A stretch of 64,000 bases of DNA from Thamnaconus septentrionalis (lineage: Eukaryota; Chordata; Actinopteri; Tetraodontiformes; Monacanthidae), in assembly GCA_009823395.1 (NCBI GenBank), contig CM020515.1, forward strand, positions 6,425,989 to 6,489,988. Reading direction: 5' to 3'. The notes beneath the pieces are model-generated. The model worked only from the letters and a program-made list of their open reading frames with translations. It did no database searches and was not told the origin of the DNA. A program made the position numbers and the translations under genes. Positions 1-10,194 of this stretch are shown here, piece after piece; the stretch's first letter is position 1, and every line of letters begins with the position of its first letter.

Positions 1-130
1 GCATAAAATGTTCTTACCCCAGTCTGTGGAATGGGTCTTTAGTCTTATAAGAAAACTTGGCCTTGTTGTCGTTCAGGCTACTCCTTGAAGATGTCTATCT
101 GAAAGTCCTTACTTCCTGCTTTTTGTCCTC
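1..130 (-). repeat. Diverged copy of the module first-exon segment
   Basis: On the minus strand this stretch carries a 'CACAGACTGGGGTAAG' motif. It resembles the donor-like 'CAGACTCAG|GTAAG' motifs near 4904 and 7993 and 'GTCAG|GTAAG' near 11405. The following text (cttataagaaaacttgg...gttcaggctactcc) also resembles those copies. It lies downstream of the GIMAP exon and is probably an older copy of the same tandem unit cut by the window edge. Inference from sequence similarity only. Confidence 0.4.
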
Positions 131-344
131 CGTGATGAATTACAGCATTCCTGGAAGCTTTATTTAGATGTGCACACCTCACCTGAGTCACCATCACAAT
201 AAAAACAAACAAACCTTGCACTCAAGAAGTGGAGACGAGTTGGCAAATTCACAATAGATGCATTTCGTTGATAGTATGGTTTCCCAATTTGGGATTACTA
301 AAGTGCATCTATCTGTCTAAGCAATTAAAGAGATCAAATAGACA

Positions 345-925
345 AGATAAAAACAAGTGAACAAGAATTATGAATTCAAGTATTGCTTCGTCATTGGAGT
401 ATAATGGCCAGTGTATTTTATTGCAGAAAAGACATTACCACATGACAGGTAGATACAGGACATCACAGCAGGTAAATACAAGTGTGAATATCAATTCAAA
501 TAAAGGAAAAGCATTTTCTTTGTAAAGCTAGGCGCATATTGTTAAATTGGATCATCGTTCTTGATTTAAAAAGTAAATCCCAGTTGACTTAATGCGATGG
601 CACTGTTCCACCCTGGATAAATTGCCAGTTTACTGGAGGAGCACACACACCATTTTGCCTCACATGCATGGTGATGCACTGTGGGAGGAAGCCTGGAGAT
701 TCTCATAGAAATAATGTTACAAAATAAAGAATGACAGTGGTAATATCTGTAACATCTGGCAAAGAGATAAAATAGACAAGATAAAAACAAGACAACAAGA
801 CATGTGGATTAAAGTATGGCTGAGTCATTGGGGTATAATGGCCTGTGTATATTATTGCAGAACAGGTATTGCCACATGATGCATAAAAAGAATGCATCAC
901 AACAGGTAAATATAAAAAAATAAAA
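345..925. repeat. Local direct duplication (about 345-490 and 765-925)
   Basis: The two blocks share a long run of similar sequence: 'aagataaaaacaag', then 'tcattgg.gtataatggcc', 'attattgcagaa' and 'cacatgat/cacatgac', ending in 'acaggtaaata'. The blocks are about 75-80% alike by eye. Both lie 3' of the GIMAP stop codon on the minus strand, so they may form part of its 3' untranslated region or a decayed repeat. No convincing coding sequence was seen in 1-1127. Confidence 0.55.
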
Positions 926-1127
926 GATAAAGCGTTGAAAAGTGAAGAAAGAGTATCGTAAAGTAGCAGTATTGTAAATGTACTATAATCTGTTACCCTG
1001 CTAAACACTAAAGTCATTTACCAACATTCAGAACATTTAGATCAAATCTTTTATAGAGACCAACACAACTTTTATATATCTGGAATTATATAAACACAAT
1101 CTCGGCACTGTGCCTACTACAGGAGGA

Positions 1128-1166
1128 GGGCTGTGGGACTGCATCAGGGAGGCAGTCCCACAGCCC
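1128..1166 (-). other. Perfect 15-bp RNA hairpin just after the GIMAP stop
   Basis: The arms GGGCTGTGGGACTGC (1128-1142) and GCAGTCCCACAGCCC (1152-1166) are exact reverse complements separated by nine bases. On the minus strand the hairpin begins 18 bases after the GIMAP stop codon, so it would lie at the very start of the 3' untranslated region. The stem is GC-rich. Its function is unknown. Confidence 0.7.
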
Positions 1167-1184
1167 ACTGGTCTGGGCTTGTGT

Positions 1185-1291
1185 TTATTTATTCGATAAC
1201 AATTCAAAAACTGTCTCCTCGGTGGTGCTTGCTCCTGGTCCTTCACCACGTGTTGTTTTTAATTTCTGATATTTGAACACCGGAACACCAC

Positions 1292-1322
<31 letters not shown>

Positions 1323-2569
1323 AGTCCCAATTCCAGGCACCACAGTTGCTGCACTACTGGTTGCTTGGGCAACATCAGCGGTACTCTGCATCACTGCTGC
1401 AGCTCCACTCTGGGCAGTAACTTTGGCTGCACCTGCTGCCACACCTGATGCTGCAGATATAGCAACCCCTGCTCCCAAGACACCCCCCACCACCACTGCT
1501 ACACCCACTGCAGCCCCTCCCACCTGAACAACCTGCTCCACTGTATTCTGAACTGCCACACTGGGACTGTCAGCCTCAATGGCAGCAACGGCTCCCACAG
1601 CACCACCCAAGACTGCACCTGCTGCTGCCCCAACCCCCAATGCAGTCGTCGAAGTGACTGAAGTCACAAATGCCCCCACAGCCGTCCCTGCAGCAGCTGC
1701 TGCAGCATTGCCAGCAAGCAGATTTGCAGCAACACCAACAGAGTGGCCCACTAAACTAGCCCCAATTGCAGAAGCCACGGGGACTGTTAGGCCGACAACC
1801 ATTCCCACAGCTGCTCCTGCAGCTAAAGCAGCCACCATGGTCTTAATTATCTTCAGCACCTTTGGAGAGAGAGCAGCATCCAGCCAAGACTGCCTGCTAC
1901 TACTGCCGCTACTCCTCAGCTGCCTCTCCTGCTCCTCCCTGACGGTAGCCGCTGCTACTTTATATAATTCATTGGTGTAAAATCCTGTGGCTGTTTGCTT
2001 TGCCATCTCTTCCACTTTACTTATCAATTCTTTCACCTGCACAGAGCCCCTGGCATCTTTGTTGTTGAATACATGGTACCTCCCCCCACACCTCTTAATC
2101 AAAGCATGAAGCTTTGTAGGAGCCTTCTGGAGGACATCTTCAACTGCTTTCCCTTCCAATTCATCACCCCTAGTAAAAAGGACCATTGTGTGGGGACGGA
2201 CGGCTTCTTCTTCAAATATTTGTGTCAGCTGATCAACAGCCCTGTCCTCATCTTCAGTGTACCTTCCCAATGGTACCACCAGCAGGAAGGCATGAGGCCC
2301 AGGGGCAGAGAGAGCCGCACATTTGGCAATCTCAGTATGAACCTCATCCATAGTGAGGCCAGTGTCTCCAAATCCTGGAGTATCAACCACCGCCACTGTT
2401 CTCGGACCATTGTGTTCTTCAGCGAGGTCAACAGTCTCCTGCCGGCAGGTCTTGGTAATGGAGCTTAAGTTAAGACCTGACTCAAAGACTTTTTTGCCCA
2501 AGATGGTGTTTCCACAGGCACTTTTACCAGAGCCAGTCTTTCCAATGAGGACCAGGCGGAGATCTTTGC
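1185..2569 (-). CDS. GIMAP/AIG1-family GTPase, large 3' coding exon
   Basis: Open exon of about 460 codons ending at a stop (1185-1187). The 5' edge at 2569 is a splice acceptor (gtcgttgtag|GC), so the start codon lies in an upstream exon not identified here. Numbering from the exon start: P-loop GKTGSGKS at 9-16, switch Thr in SSIT near 34-38, DTPGFGD at 62-68, the GIMAP-type conserved block with [11 protein letters not shown] near 99-109, and guanine-specificity loop TRGDEL at 132-137. This order is typical of AIG1/GIMAP GTPases, vertebrate immune-associated proteins that act at intracellular membranes in lymphocytes. After a short charged helical stretch, residues about 244-430 are almost entirely Ala, Gly, Val, Ser and Thr, with GxxxG-like spacing and a nine-Ala run. 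That is unlike the short hydrophobic anchor or coiled coil of mammalian GIMAPs. The exact paralogue cannot be assigned. Confidence 0.9.
1295..1323 (+). repeat. (CTG)n repeat encoding the poly-Ala run of the GIMAP tail
   Basis: A pure run of about nine to ten CTG units on the plus strand, read as GCA (Ala) on the coding minus strand. Being uninterrupted, it is likely to vary in length between individuals. Confidence 0.85.
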
Positions 2570-2969
2570 CTACAACGACGCAGTATGAAAATATAGTTTA
2601 TGATGCATATCATTTCAGATGATTCAACTTCAGAGAGTAATACACAACCTCAGAGGCCCTCATACTCGAGCAGAAAAATTTCTGATATTAGATTTTCATA
2701 TTAGCATTATTTAAAATGTATAGGGTTGCAAGATGTTGCTGGTGGTGGTGGTGTGTGAGAGTGATGATCAAATAAAAAATATAATTGAAAAAAGACTTTT
2801 TGAGTTTGATGGGGAACCCTAACCATTTAAGCATTTTTCTTTATGTGAGTCTCAAACTATGCATTGTTGTATCTATAAATTTGAAATATGAGAATGGGTG
2901 TAGGAACCCTGAATGTTGTTGATATTTATTATTTTACTATATAACACATTTTCAGACATGTAATCTTAA
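2570..2969. other. Intron sequence upstream of the GIMAP exon
   Basis: AT-rich non-coding sequence directly 5' of the GIMAP acceptor on the minus strand. No open reading frame or recognisable repeat was seen apart from a short CAC/GTG-rich stretch near 2740. Confidence 0.5.
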
Positions 2970-3616
2970 ATTTGCCTGTTTTTGCCACTCAAACCTTTCA
3001 ATTATCCCAGTAGTATTTGGACAAATATGATTCCATGCTGTGTTTAGCCGTAATGAGCCAATTATGCTGATAACAGAGAGATAGACACACTTAGTAACTT
3101 AATTCGAACTGTAATGCAGAGTAGGTTAGTCAGTAAGTAATAATAATAATTTTATATTTGGTTAGAATAAACCAAAGTACTTGTTTATCAACTCCATGTG
3201 ACAATTTGGTGGAATAAACCTGGAGAAAATAAAAGCACTTCTCTCTTAACTTCACTGAAACAAACTAAGTTCTTGAATTTTAAACTTAAATTGATGATAT
3301 GAAGTAAAAACTTGGTGGCATAAACCTTTAATTTGCACTCAATCCTTTCGCTAGGTAGCTTTGCAGCAAAAGAATTAAGGCTCCAACAAGGACAACTCTA
3401 ATGCACTAGGTGGCGGTGTTGCTATCGAAAAAAAAAAAGGCCCTAAGAATCTTACGGCCGGAAGTCTGCCGCTGAATGCCATTGGCTGAGGAGACTGTTT
3501 TTTTTTTTCTTCTGAGGAAAGGCTGTACTTGTTTGTGACGTTAGGGAAATGAAAAAGTGAAACCAAACACATAAACCCTAGACTGATTCTCTAATTAACT
3601 AATTCTAATTAACTAA
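2970..3616 (-). repeat. Module A, promoter-side part
   Basis: Collinear with 9690-10790. Shared landmarks are 'tatttggacaaatatgattccatgct', 'tggtggaataaacct', 'aattaaggctccaacaaggacaactct' and 'cttgtttgtgac...gggaaatgaaaa'. It is interrupted after 3616 by a Penelope-like element and resumes at 4389. It contains the interferon-response-like site at 3544-3570 and a CCAAT-like motif (minus-strand AGCCAAT) near 3482. No open reading frame is conserved between the copies, so the segment is more likely regulatory or untranslated-exon DNA. Confidence 0.7.
3544..3570 (-). promoter_or_regulatory. ISRE/IRF-like element, module A copy
   Basis: Plus-strand 'GAAATGAAAAAGTGAAACC', that is minus-strand GGTTTCACTTTTTCATTTC. 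It contains the IRF core AANNGAAA in tandem and matches the general shape of interferon-stimulated response elements. It is kept almost unchanged in module C although the flanks differ. The site lies about 980 bp upstream of the GIMAP exon acceptor. Assignment is by motif only. Confidence 0.45.
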
Positions 3617-3675
3617 CTAATTCTCGTTGGTTCTTTTATCTCAGACATTGATTTTTTCAGGTTTTTATTTACCTG

Positions 3676-3712
3676 ACATGTTTCAGCGTATTGTTCCGCC
3701 TTCATCAGAGTA
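3676..3712 (-). ncRNA. Hammerhead-ribozyme-like core, arm 1
   Basis: On the minus strand: CTGATGA (3708-3702), then a short stem GGCG/CGCT with an eight-base loop, then GAAA (3684-3681) followed by CATGTC. This is the order and spacing of a type I hammerhead (CUGAUGA, helix II, GAAA, minimal helix III, UH cleavage site). Penelope-like elements are known to encode such minimal hammerheads in their terminal repeats. The palindromic ACATGT fits dimer-dependent folding. Activity is not shown. Confidence 0.6.
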
Positions 3713-4293
3713 TCACATGACGTCGGTATGTGACTCATCTTATCAGCTGATGTCTCTTGAAGGCGTGACCCTCCTGCCAGCTTTGACAGGTGGGACCATC
3801 TGCTGTCCGTTCGCCCCCTACAGAATGCTGCTCTAGGTGAGCGAGAGCATGAATGCTCCCCTGTCCCCGCTGATAGCCTGCGGGCCCCGCTTCCTGATCT
3901 CTGGCTCTCTCTGGCCTCCCTGATCCAGTGCTGATGTTTGTTTTCTTCGGTGCGGATGCCTCTGGCCTTCTCCCAGTCCACAACGTGGTTTTCTCTTTTG
4001 CAGTGATTGAGGGATGGCTGACTTGTGGTGTTCATGTTGTGCCTTTTCTTTTATTGCTCTTGTTTGTCTTGTTGTTGTCTCCTTCTCGCACGCCTTTTTG
4101 TGTGTAATAAAACTCCTCCCAGTCTCCCTGATGTACTTTTTATTGCACGATTGGCATGGAATTTCAAAAATTGTGTATTTCTACACTCAGTTTCTGGGTC
4201 ACCTGGTGACTCAGAAACTGTTATCACTGGGTTATCACTGGGTGACCCAAAAACATCAGCTGATAAGATGAGTCACATACCAACATCATGTAA

Positions 4294-4334
4294 CACTCTG
4301 ATGAGGGTGGAAGAATATGCTGAAACATGTCAAG
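4294..4334 (+). ncRNA. Hammerhead-ribozyme-like core, arm 2 (decayed)
   Basis: The inverted partner of the core at 3676-3712. CTGATGA (4298-4304) and GAAA (4322-4325) followed by CATGTC are intact. The helix II bases have mutated (GGTG opposite TGCT), leaving mostly wobble pairs. Probably inactive. Confidence 0.5.
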
Positions 4335-4388
4335 TAGTTAAAAAAAAAAAAAAATGTCTGAGATAAAACAACCAATGAGAAGTAATTG

Positions 4389-5465
4389 CAAGGACAGACA
4401 GAATGAACTTAATTCAGTCATTACTTCAGAGCTGCTTGATATTTGTCACTCAAATACAGCAAAATAAAGAGTGGCTATAAAAGCTAAAATGGAAACTAAT
4501 AAGCTTCTACAACAAATAGCCAACACGATACCTCTGACGACAGGAATCATGAAATAAATACTTACTCTGATCTGTGTCATGAGACAGACCTTTAGTATTT
4601 GCAGGAATGTTCGGTCTCATTATTCAGAAGTCTTGGAGTCTCTTCAGGTGACTTGTTGAGTGAGGGCCACAAAACTTCTTATACTTCTATTGTCTGACAG
4701 ATTAAGCAGTCCCTGTGCCCTCTCTGTTGGCTGATCTGCCAATGAGATCAGGATTAAAGCAAAATGTAACATCAACATATATATTTATATAAATGTATAT
4801 ACATGACTAAATACCCTGAAGTGGAATAAGCGGGTATAGAAGATGAATGAATGAATGAATGACGTGACTAAATTGAGAAGCAAACTCTATAAAACAGGCT
4901 TACCTGAGTCTGTGGAAGAGGTATTTAGCCTTATGACAAAAATTGGTGTGGGTGTGTTTCAGGCTATTCGTTGAAGAAAATGTCTTCAATCGCAAGAGTA
5001 AGAAACTTTGCACTACAGACTCTGACCAATCACCAGGTAGTGATGGACTGTGCCCAAGATTGTATCTTAATATACAAATAATAATGAACACTGTAAATCA
5101 TTTGCTAGCTTAGGTTATAAATAAAGACACATACACACACACAGAAAAACCCCACAGACAAACAGGGTAACACCCTTGACAACTTTAGACATAGTTTGTG
5201 GCTGAGACACAATCAATTTTTCTCATTAAATAGACAAACGGCTCAAGTCAACTTTTTTTTTGTAACAAAAAGCTACTTTTTTTAAAAAATAAAAAATGAT
5301 TGGGACATTTTGTCTAGCTCATTCTACTTCAAGAGACCTTTTGTCTCTTGGATCTCTGTACAGAACATTGGACGTTCGCATTTTGGATGCCATCTGCCCT
5401 CTGCTGGCTGCTATGCAAACAGCACAACAGGACCACACAACAAGATGAAATCAATGATTTATTGA
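4389..5465 (-). repeat. Module A, second part with exon-like segments
   Basis: Collinear with about 10905-11945. Two exon-like pieces occur on the minus strand. One runs from a TTGGCAG acceptor-like site near 4735 to about 4560 and resembles the open reading frame at 11101-11358, but it is frameshifted and carries a stop here. The other ends at a donor CAGACTCAG|GTAAG at 4904. The 3' border (about 5330-5465, 'gcattttggatgcc...gatgaaatcaatga') is repeated at 9180-9260 and 11850-11945. Coding capacity is not conserved, so these may be untranslated exons or pseudogene remains. Confidence 0.6.
4813..4862 (-). repeat. Short tail of the teleost (ATTC)n retroposon family
   Basis: The reverse complement reads CATTCATTCATTCATTCATC then TTCTATACCCGCTT. 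It is the same tail found complete at 6450-6598, but only about 50 bp long here. Confidence 0.55.
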
Positions 5466-5946
<481 letters not shown>

Positions 5947-6334
5947 CAGTTGTGCTCATAAGCTTACATACCCTGGCAGAATTTATGATTTCTTCGCCAT
6001 TTTTCAGACAATATGAATGATAACACAAAAACTTTTCTTTCACTCATGGTTAGTGCTTAGGTGAAGCAATTTATTATCAAACAGCTGTGTTTACTCTCTT
6101 TAAATCATCATGACAACAGAAATTACACAAATGACCCCGATCAAAAGTTTACATACCCTTGAGATTTGGGCCTGATAACATGCACACAAGTTGACACAAA
6201 TGGTTTTGAATGGCTACTAAATGTAACCATCCACACCTGTGATCTGTCTGCTTGTAATCAGTGTGTATATAAAGGTTCAAAGAGTTTCTTGGCTCCTGAC
6301 AGACCCTTGCACTGACATCTCTGGACTCAGAGTC

Positions 6335-7520
6335 ATGGGGAAAGCAAAAGAATTGTCAAAAGATCTACAGGAAAAGGTCATTGAACTGTATCAAACAGAA
6401 AAGGGATATAAGAAGATATCCAAGGAACTGAGAATGCCAATCAGCAGTATTCATTCATTCATTCATTCATTCATTCATTCATCTTCTATACCCGCTTATT
6501 CCTTTCCAGGGTCACGGGGGTCTGCTGGAGCCTATCCCAGCTGTCTTAGGGCGAAGGCAGGGTACACCCTGGACAAGTCGCCAGTTCATCACAGGGCTCA
6601 GTAGTATTCAAACTCTACTTAAGAAGTTGAAAGTGAGAGATTCTGTTGAAACCAAACCACAATCACGTCGACCAACAAACATTTCTGCCACAATGGCCAG
6701 GAAAATTGTTTGAGATGCAAAAAAAACCCCACAGATTACTTCAGATGAAATACAGGACTCTCTGAAAAAAGTTGTGTGGATGTTTCAAGATGCACAATAA
6801 GGAGGCACTTGAAGAAAAATGGGCTGCATGGTCGAGTCGCCAGAAGAAAGCCATTACTACGCCAATGCCACAAAAAATCCTGCTTACAATATGCCAAACA
6901 GCACAGAGACAAGCCTCAAAACTTCTGGACCAAAATCATTTGGAGTGATGAGACCAAAATTGAACTTTTTGGCCACAATCATAAACATTACATTTGGAGA
7001 GGAGTCAACAAGGCCTATGATGAAAGGTACACCATTCCTACTGTGAAACATGGAGGTGGATCGCTGATGTTTTGGGGATGTGTGAACTACAAAGGCACGG
7101 GAATCTTGGTTAAAATTAATGGTAGATGATGATGAATGCAGCAGGTTATCAAAAAATACTAGAGGAAAATTTGCACTCATCAGCCCGGAAGCTGCGCATG
7201 GGACGTACTTGGATATTCCAACGTGATAATGATCCAAAACACAAAGCCAAGTTGACCTGTCATTGGCTAGAGCAGAAAAAAGTGAAGTTTCGGGAGTGGC
7301 CATCTCAGTCTCCTGACCTCAATATCATTGAGCCACTCTGGGGAGATCTCAAGCGTGCAGTTCATAGAAGACAGCCCAAGAATTTACAGGAACTGTGGAG
7401 GCCTTTTGCCAAGAAGAATGGGCAGCTTTACCATCAGAGAAAATAAAGCGACTCATCCACAACTACCACAAAAGACTCCAAGCTGTCATTGATGTTAAAG
7501 GGGGCAATACCTTGTATTAA
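6335..7520 (+). pseudogene. Tc1-like DDE transposase pseudogene
   Basis: Begins ATG at 6335 (MGKAKELSKDLQEKV..., the paired-like helix-turn-helix start). Parts of the DDE catalytic core are visible: WSDETKIELFG near 6940-6970, RDNDPKHKA near 7225-7250, and NIIEPLW near 7320-7340. It is broken by a retroposon inserted at about 6450, by stop codons (for example TGA near 6710 and after 7125) and by a frameshift near 7400-7420 that ends the last frame early. The original stop is probably the TAA at 7518. It cannot make an active enzyme. Related copies elsewhere in the genome are likely. Confidence 0.92.
6450..6598 (+). mobile_element. Retroposon tail inserted into the Tc1 transposase
   Basis: (ATTC)n followed by 'cttctatacccgcttattcc', 'gggtcacgggggtctgctgg', 'agcctatcccagctgtc' and 'cagttcatcacagggctca'. 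This is a very common teleost non-LTR retroposon 3' segment. It is flanked by an imperfect target duplication (cagtattca / cagtagtattca), showing insertion after the Tc1 copy was already in place. Confidence 0.75.
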
Positions 7521-7959
7521 ACACTGGGGTATGTAAACTTTTGATCAGGGTCATTTGTGTAATTTCTGTTGTCATTATGATTTAAAAAGAGTAAACACGG
7601 TTGTTTGATAATAAATGGCTTCACCTAAGCACGAACCATGAGTGAAAGAAAAGTTTTTATGTTTTTCATATTGTCTGAAAAATGGCGAAGAAATCATAAA
7701 TTCTGCCAGGGTATGTAAACTTATGAGCACAACTGTATTTGAAAAGAAAATTTTGTACTGTCACTCTAATAGTACAATAAAAGTTTGTTATATAAATTTT
7801 TTCCGACAAATATTTATATTTATCATAGCATCCAATTGTATGTATTGAATCGATGTCTAATGAAAGGATATCGTTTTAAAATCGAATCGTAACCTGTTTA
7901 TCTAGAGATAAACAGGTTAAGAAAGTATATGTACATCTATACATAAAAACATATGACTA

Positions 7960-9668
7960 AATTGAGAAGCAACCTGTATAAAACAGGCTTACCTGAGTCT
8001 GTGGAATGGGTAGTTCGTCTTATGACAAAAATTGTCTCGGTGTATTTTGGGCTATTTGTCAACTGCACAAAACACTGGACTAAAAACTAAAAACCAATCC
8101 GAAGGGAGCAATGTAAGTCACCGTCTGGCTTTGGTTAAAAAAAGAAAGAGAAAGCATAAACACACACGTACACAAAGACACGCAAGTTTCACTTCAGGTT
8201 CAGAAACACAGTCAACTTAGGGGGCGTCCCCATAGCACCGCCTCGCCTCGCCACGGTACGGTTGTAGAGCGGCCCCACTGGCCGCTACACGGTTGTAGGA
8301 GGTGCCGTTTTGGTACCTTAAGCGCTCAGGGTCCACGCGAGACGAGGCGAGTTTAGTGGTGACGTAGCGACGCCAACTCTTTCGACACGGAAATTCCGTG
8401 TTCGCGAGTGTGTTCAACCATATTCGCGAAAACGACGAGCGGCAAACGGCGAAGCGCTCGGAACAAACCGAGTTGCTCCTGCGTGAGGCGCGTTAAGTTA
8501 GGGAATCCGAGGAGTCTCGAGACGAGAGGAAATACGGATTCGTCGAGAGGACGTGGCTCTTCGCCGCGAGGAATTCTCGAACACCGCGGCATTAAGTCGT
8601 CCATGGCTCGCTAGGGCAGCTATTTCAAATAAGGAGGCGTGTTTACTGTCTGTTTGTTTTTAAATAAATGCTATTTCCCGTTGTATCTGTCTCGTGTTTA
8701 CTTTTGGTGAAAATATAAAGGTTGAACTACACCTTTACTCTCCCAGAAAACGAAACAATAAATTATAAATATGCCTGCATAAATGATCAACTGTGACTTC
8801 AGTGAGGAAAACTCTTCTTTCTTTAACAGAAAAGCAACCACAGACCGAGCAGCAGGTATGAAACAACTTCTACTTTGTCCATCGCTGCGCTGTCGCGTAT
8901 CGCACAGAAATAATGCCGTCGAAAACATTGTCCCGCTTTACCGCGTCGACTCCGCCCACGGTCTCGTGAACCGGGGCCAATGGGGACACAATCGAACCGT
9001 GGCGAGGCTATGGGGACGCCCCCTTATTCTACTCATTAAATTGGCAAATCTAGTCACCATTTTTTTCCCCTCAAAGAATAACTACTTTTTTAAAATTATT
9101 ATTATTGTGACATTTTATGTGGTTCTGGCTACTTCTAGAGACCTTTTGTTTCTTAGGTCATTGTACAAAATATTGGACGTTTGCATTTTGGATGCCGTCT
9201 GCCCTCTGCTGGCTGCTAAGCAAACAGCACAATAGGACGACACAACAAGATGAAATCAATCATGTTTTTAGACGTTTAAATTTGAATAACAAAATGGCTT
9301 TTTGTCTGAAGTAACAATAATTGTATCTGAATATACATATAGCTTTTAAACAGATCACATATTTCAAAATCCCAGCAATTTGAACTCAAAATCAAAACCG
9401 TTATTATTTTTTTGCCCCCACCATCTGGAGTCAACATAAGACCAAAAACAAAAGATATTCAACACCGAGACGAGTAAAGGATGAAGTGTAAAGCACTGGT
9501 TTAAAGGTCTAGGTGGAGCAACTAGAGGCCGGCTTTTTCAGAGTCACACATAAAAACGGATTTAATGAAGAATTATTAGAAAGGACATCTAAAGAGAACC
9601 AAATATCATCAATATGCACATATAGTTCCAAGGGCAAACAAAACAATGTGGTGGGACTTGGGTCAGCA
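7960..9668 (-). repeat. Module B (partial copy, split by a MITE)
   Basis: Matches 11370-12359 of module C: the donor-like site CAGACTCAG|GTAAG at 7993, 'gctatttgtcaactgcacaaaacactg', the 'gcattttggatgcc' block, and then a long near-identical stretch (9270-9668 against 11970-12359). The promoter-side part with the ISRE is missing. It is interrupted at 8220-9023 by a transposon that A and C lack. The similarity of B to C is higher than that of either to A, so the B/C duplication is more recent. Confidence 0.75.
8220..9023. mobile_element. Non-autonomous DNA transposon, PIF/Harbinger-like (804 bp)
   Basis: Ends GGGGGCGTCCCCATAG and CTATGGGGACGCCCCC are perfect inverted repeats, extended imperfectly to about 60 bp. 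TTA flanks each end (8217-8219 and 9024-9026); three-base TWA duplications are typical of PIF/Harbinger elements. The interior is GC-rich and contains an 83-codon minus-strand frame (8353-8604) that I could not match to a transposase. Superfamily assignment is from target-site size only. Confidence 0.7.
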
Positions 9669-10194
9669 ATCTTAACTTCGCCCGTTTGTGTTCCTCAAAC
9701 CTTACAAATATCCCAGTATTTGGACAAATATGATTCCATGCTATGTTTAGCTGTAATGAGCCAACTATGCTGATCACAGAAAGCTTGAAACAATTACCAA
9801 CTTATTTGAATTAGGTAGTCAGTAAGTAATAGTAATTTTATATTTGGTTAGAATAAATCAAAGTACTTGTTGATCAACTCCATTTGACAATTTGGTGGAA
9901 TAAACCTGTAGAAAATAAAAGCACTTGTTTATTAACTTAACAGAAACAAACAAATAAGTTCTTACATTTGAAACTTAAATTGATCATATGGAGTCATAAT
10001 TTGGTGGGATAAACCTTTAATTTGTACTTCATTATTTCGCTAGGTGGCTCTGTAGCAAAAGAATTAAGGATCCAACAAGGACAACTCTCATGCACTGGGA
10101 GGCAGTGTTGCTACAAAAATAATAGAAGGGCCCTGAGACTCTTGCTTGCAAGTCTGTCGCTGATTGTCGTTGGCTTAGGAACCTGTTTATCTTC

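Larger units (their letters stand above)
3617..4388 (-). mobile_element. Penelope-like retroelement fragment with inverted terminal arms
   Basis: Two inverted arms, about 3617-3755 and 4252-4388, enclose a degraded 3' coding fragment. On the minus strand the interior reads CxxC followed by YIRETGRSF near 4124-4160, the signature region of the GIY-YIG endonuclease of Penelope-like elements. Further on comes NHVVDWEKARGIRTEENKHQ near 3925-3995, typical of the C-terminal end of that protein, but in a shifted frame. Reverse transcriptase is absent, so the copy is 5'-truncated and inactive. Inverted terminal copies are a known habit of this retroelement class. A TAATT is present at both outer edges and may be a target duplication. 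The module C equivalent (near 10790) lacks the insertion. Confidence 0.75.
5947..7735 (+). mobile_element. Tc1/mariner-superfamily DNA transposon (full length, inactive)
   Basis: Terminal inverted repeats of about 210 bp begin CAGTTGTGCTCATAAG (5947) and end at 7735. Each has a second, inner copy of the binding motif ('gatcaaaagtttacatac', near 6140 and 7530), the IR/DR layout of fish Tc1-like elements. TA dinucleotides flank both ends (5945-5946, 7736-7737), the Tc1 target duplication. The interior holds a broken transposase gene. The element is about 1.64 kb without its own inserted retroposon. Confidence 0.95.

Noticed and set aside
1273..1980. Plus-strand Ala/Pro/Thr-rich frames opposite the GIMAP exon
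   Set aside because: Antisense shadows of the Gly/Ala-rich GIMAP tail; no start context or homology.
7642..7848. Plus-strand frame starting [17 protein letters not shown]
   Set aside because: Lies within the right inverted repeat of the Tc1 element; the same peptide appears on the minus strand near 6043 because of the inverted repeat.
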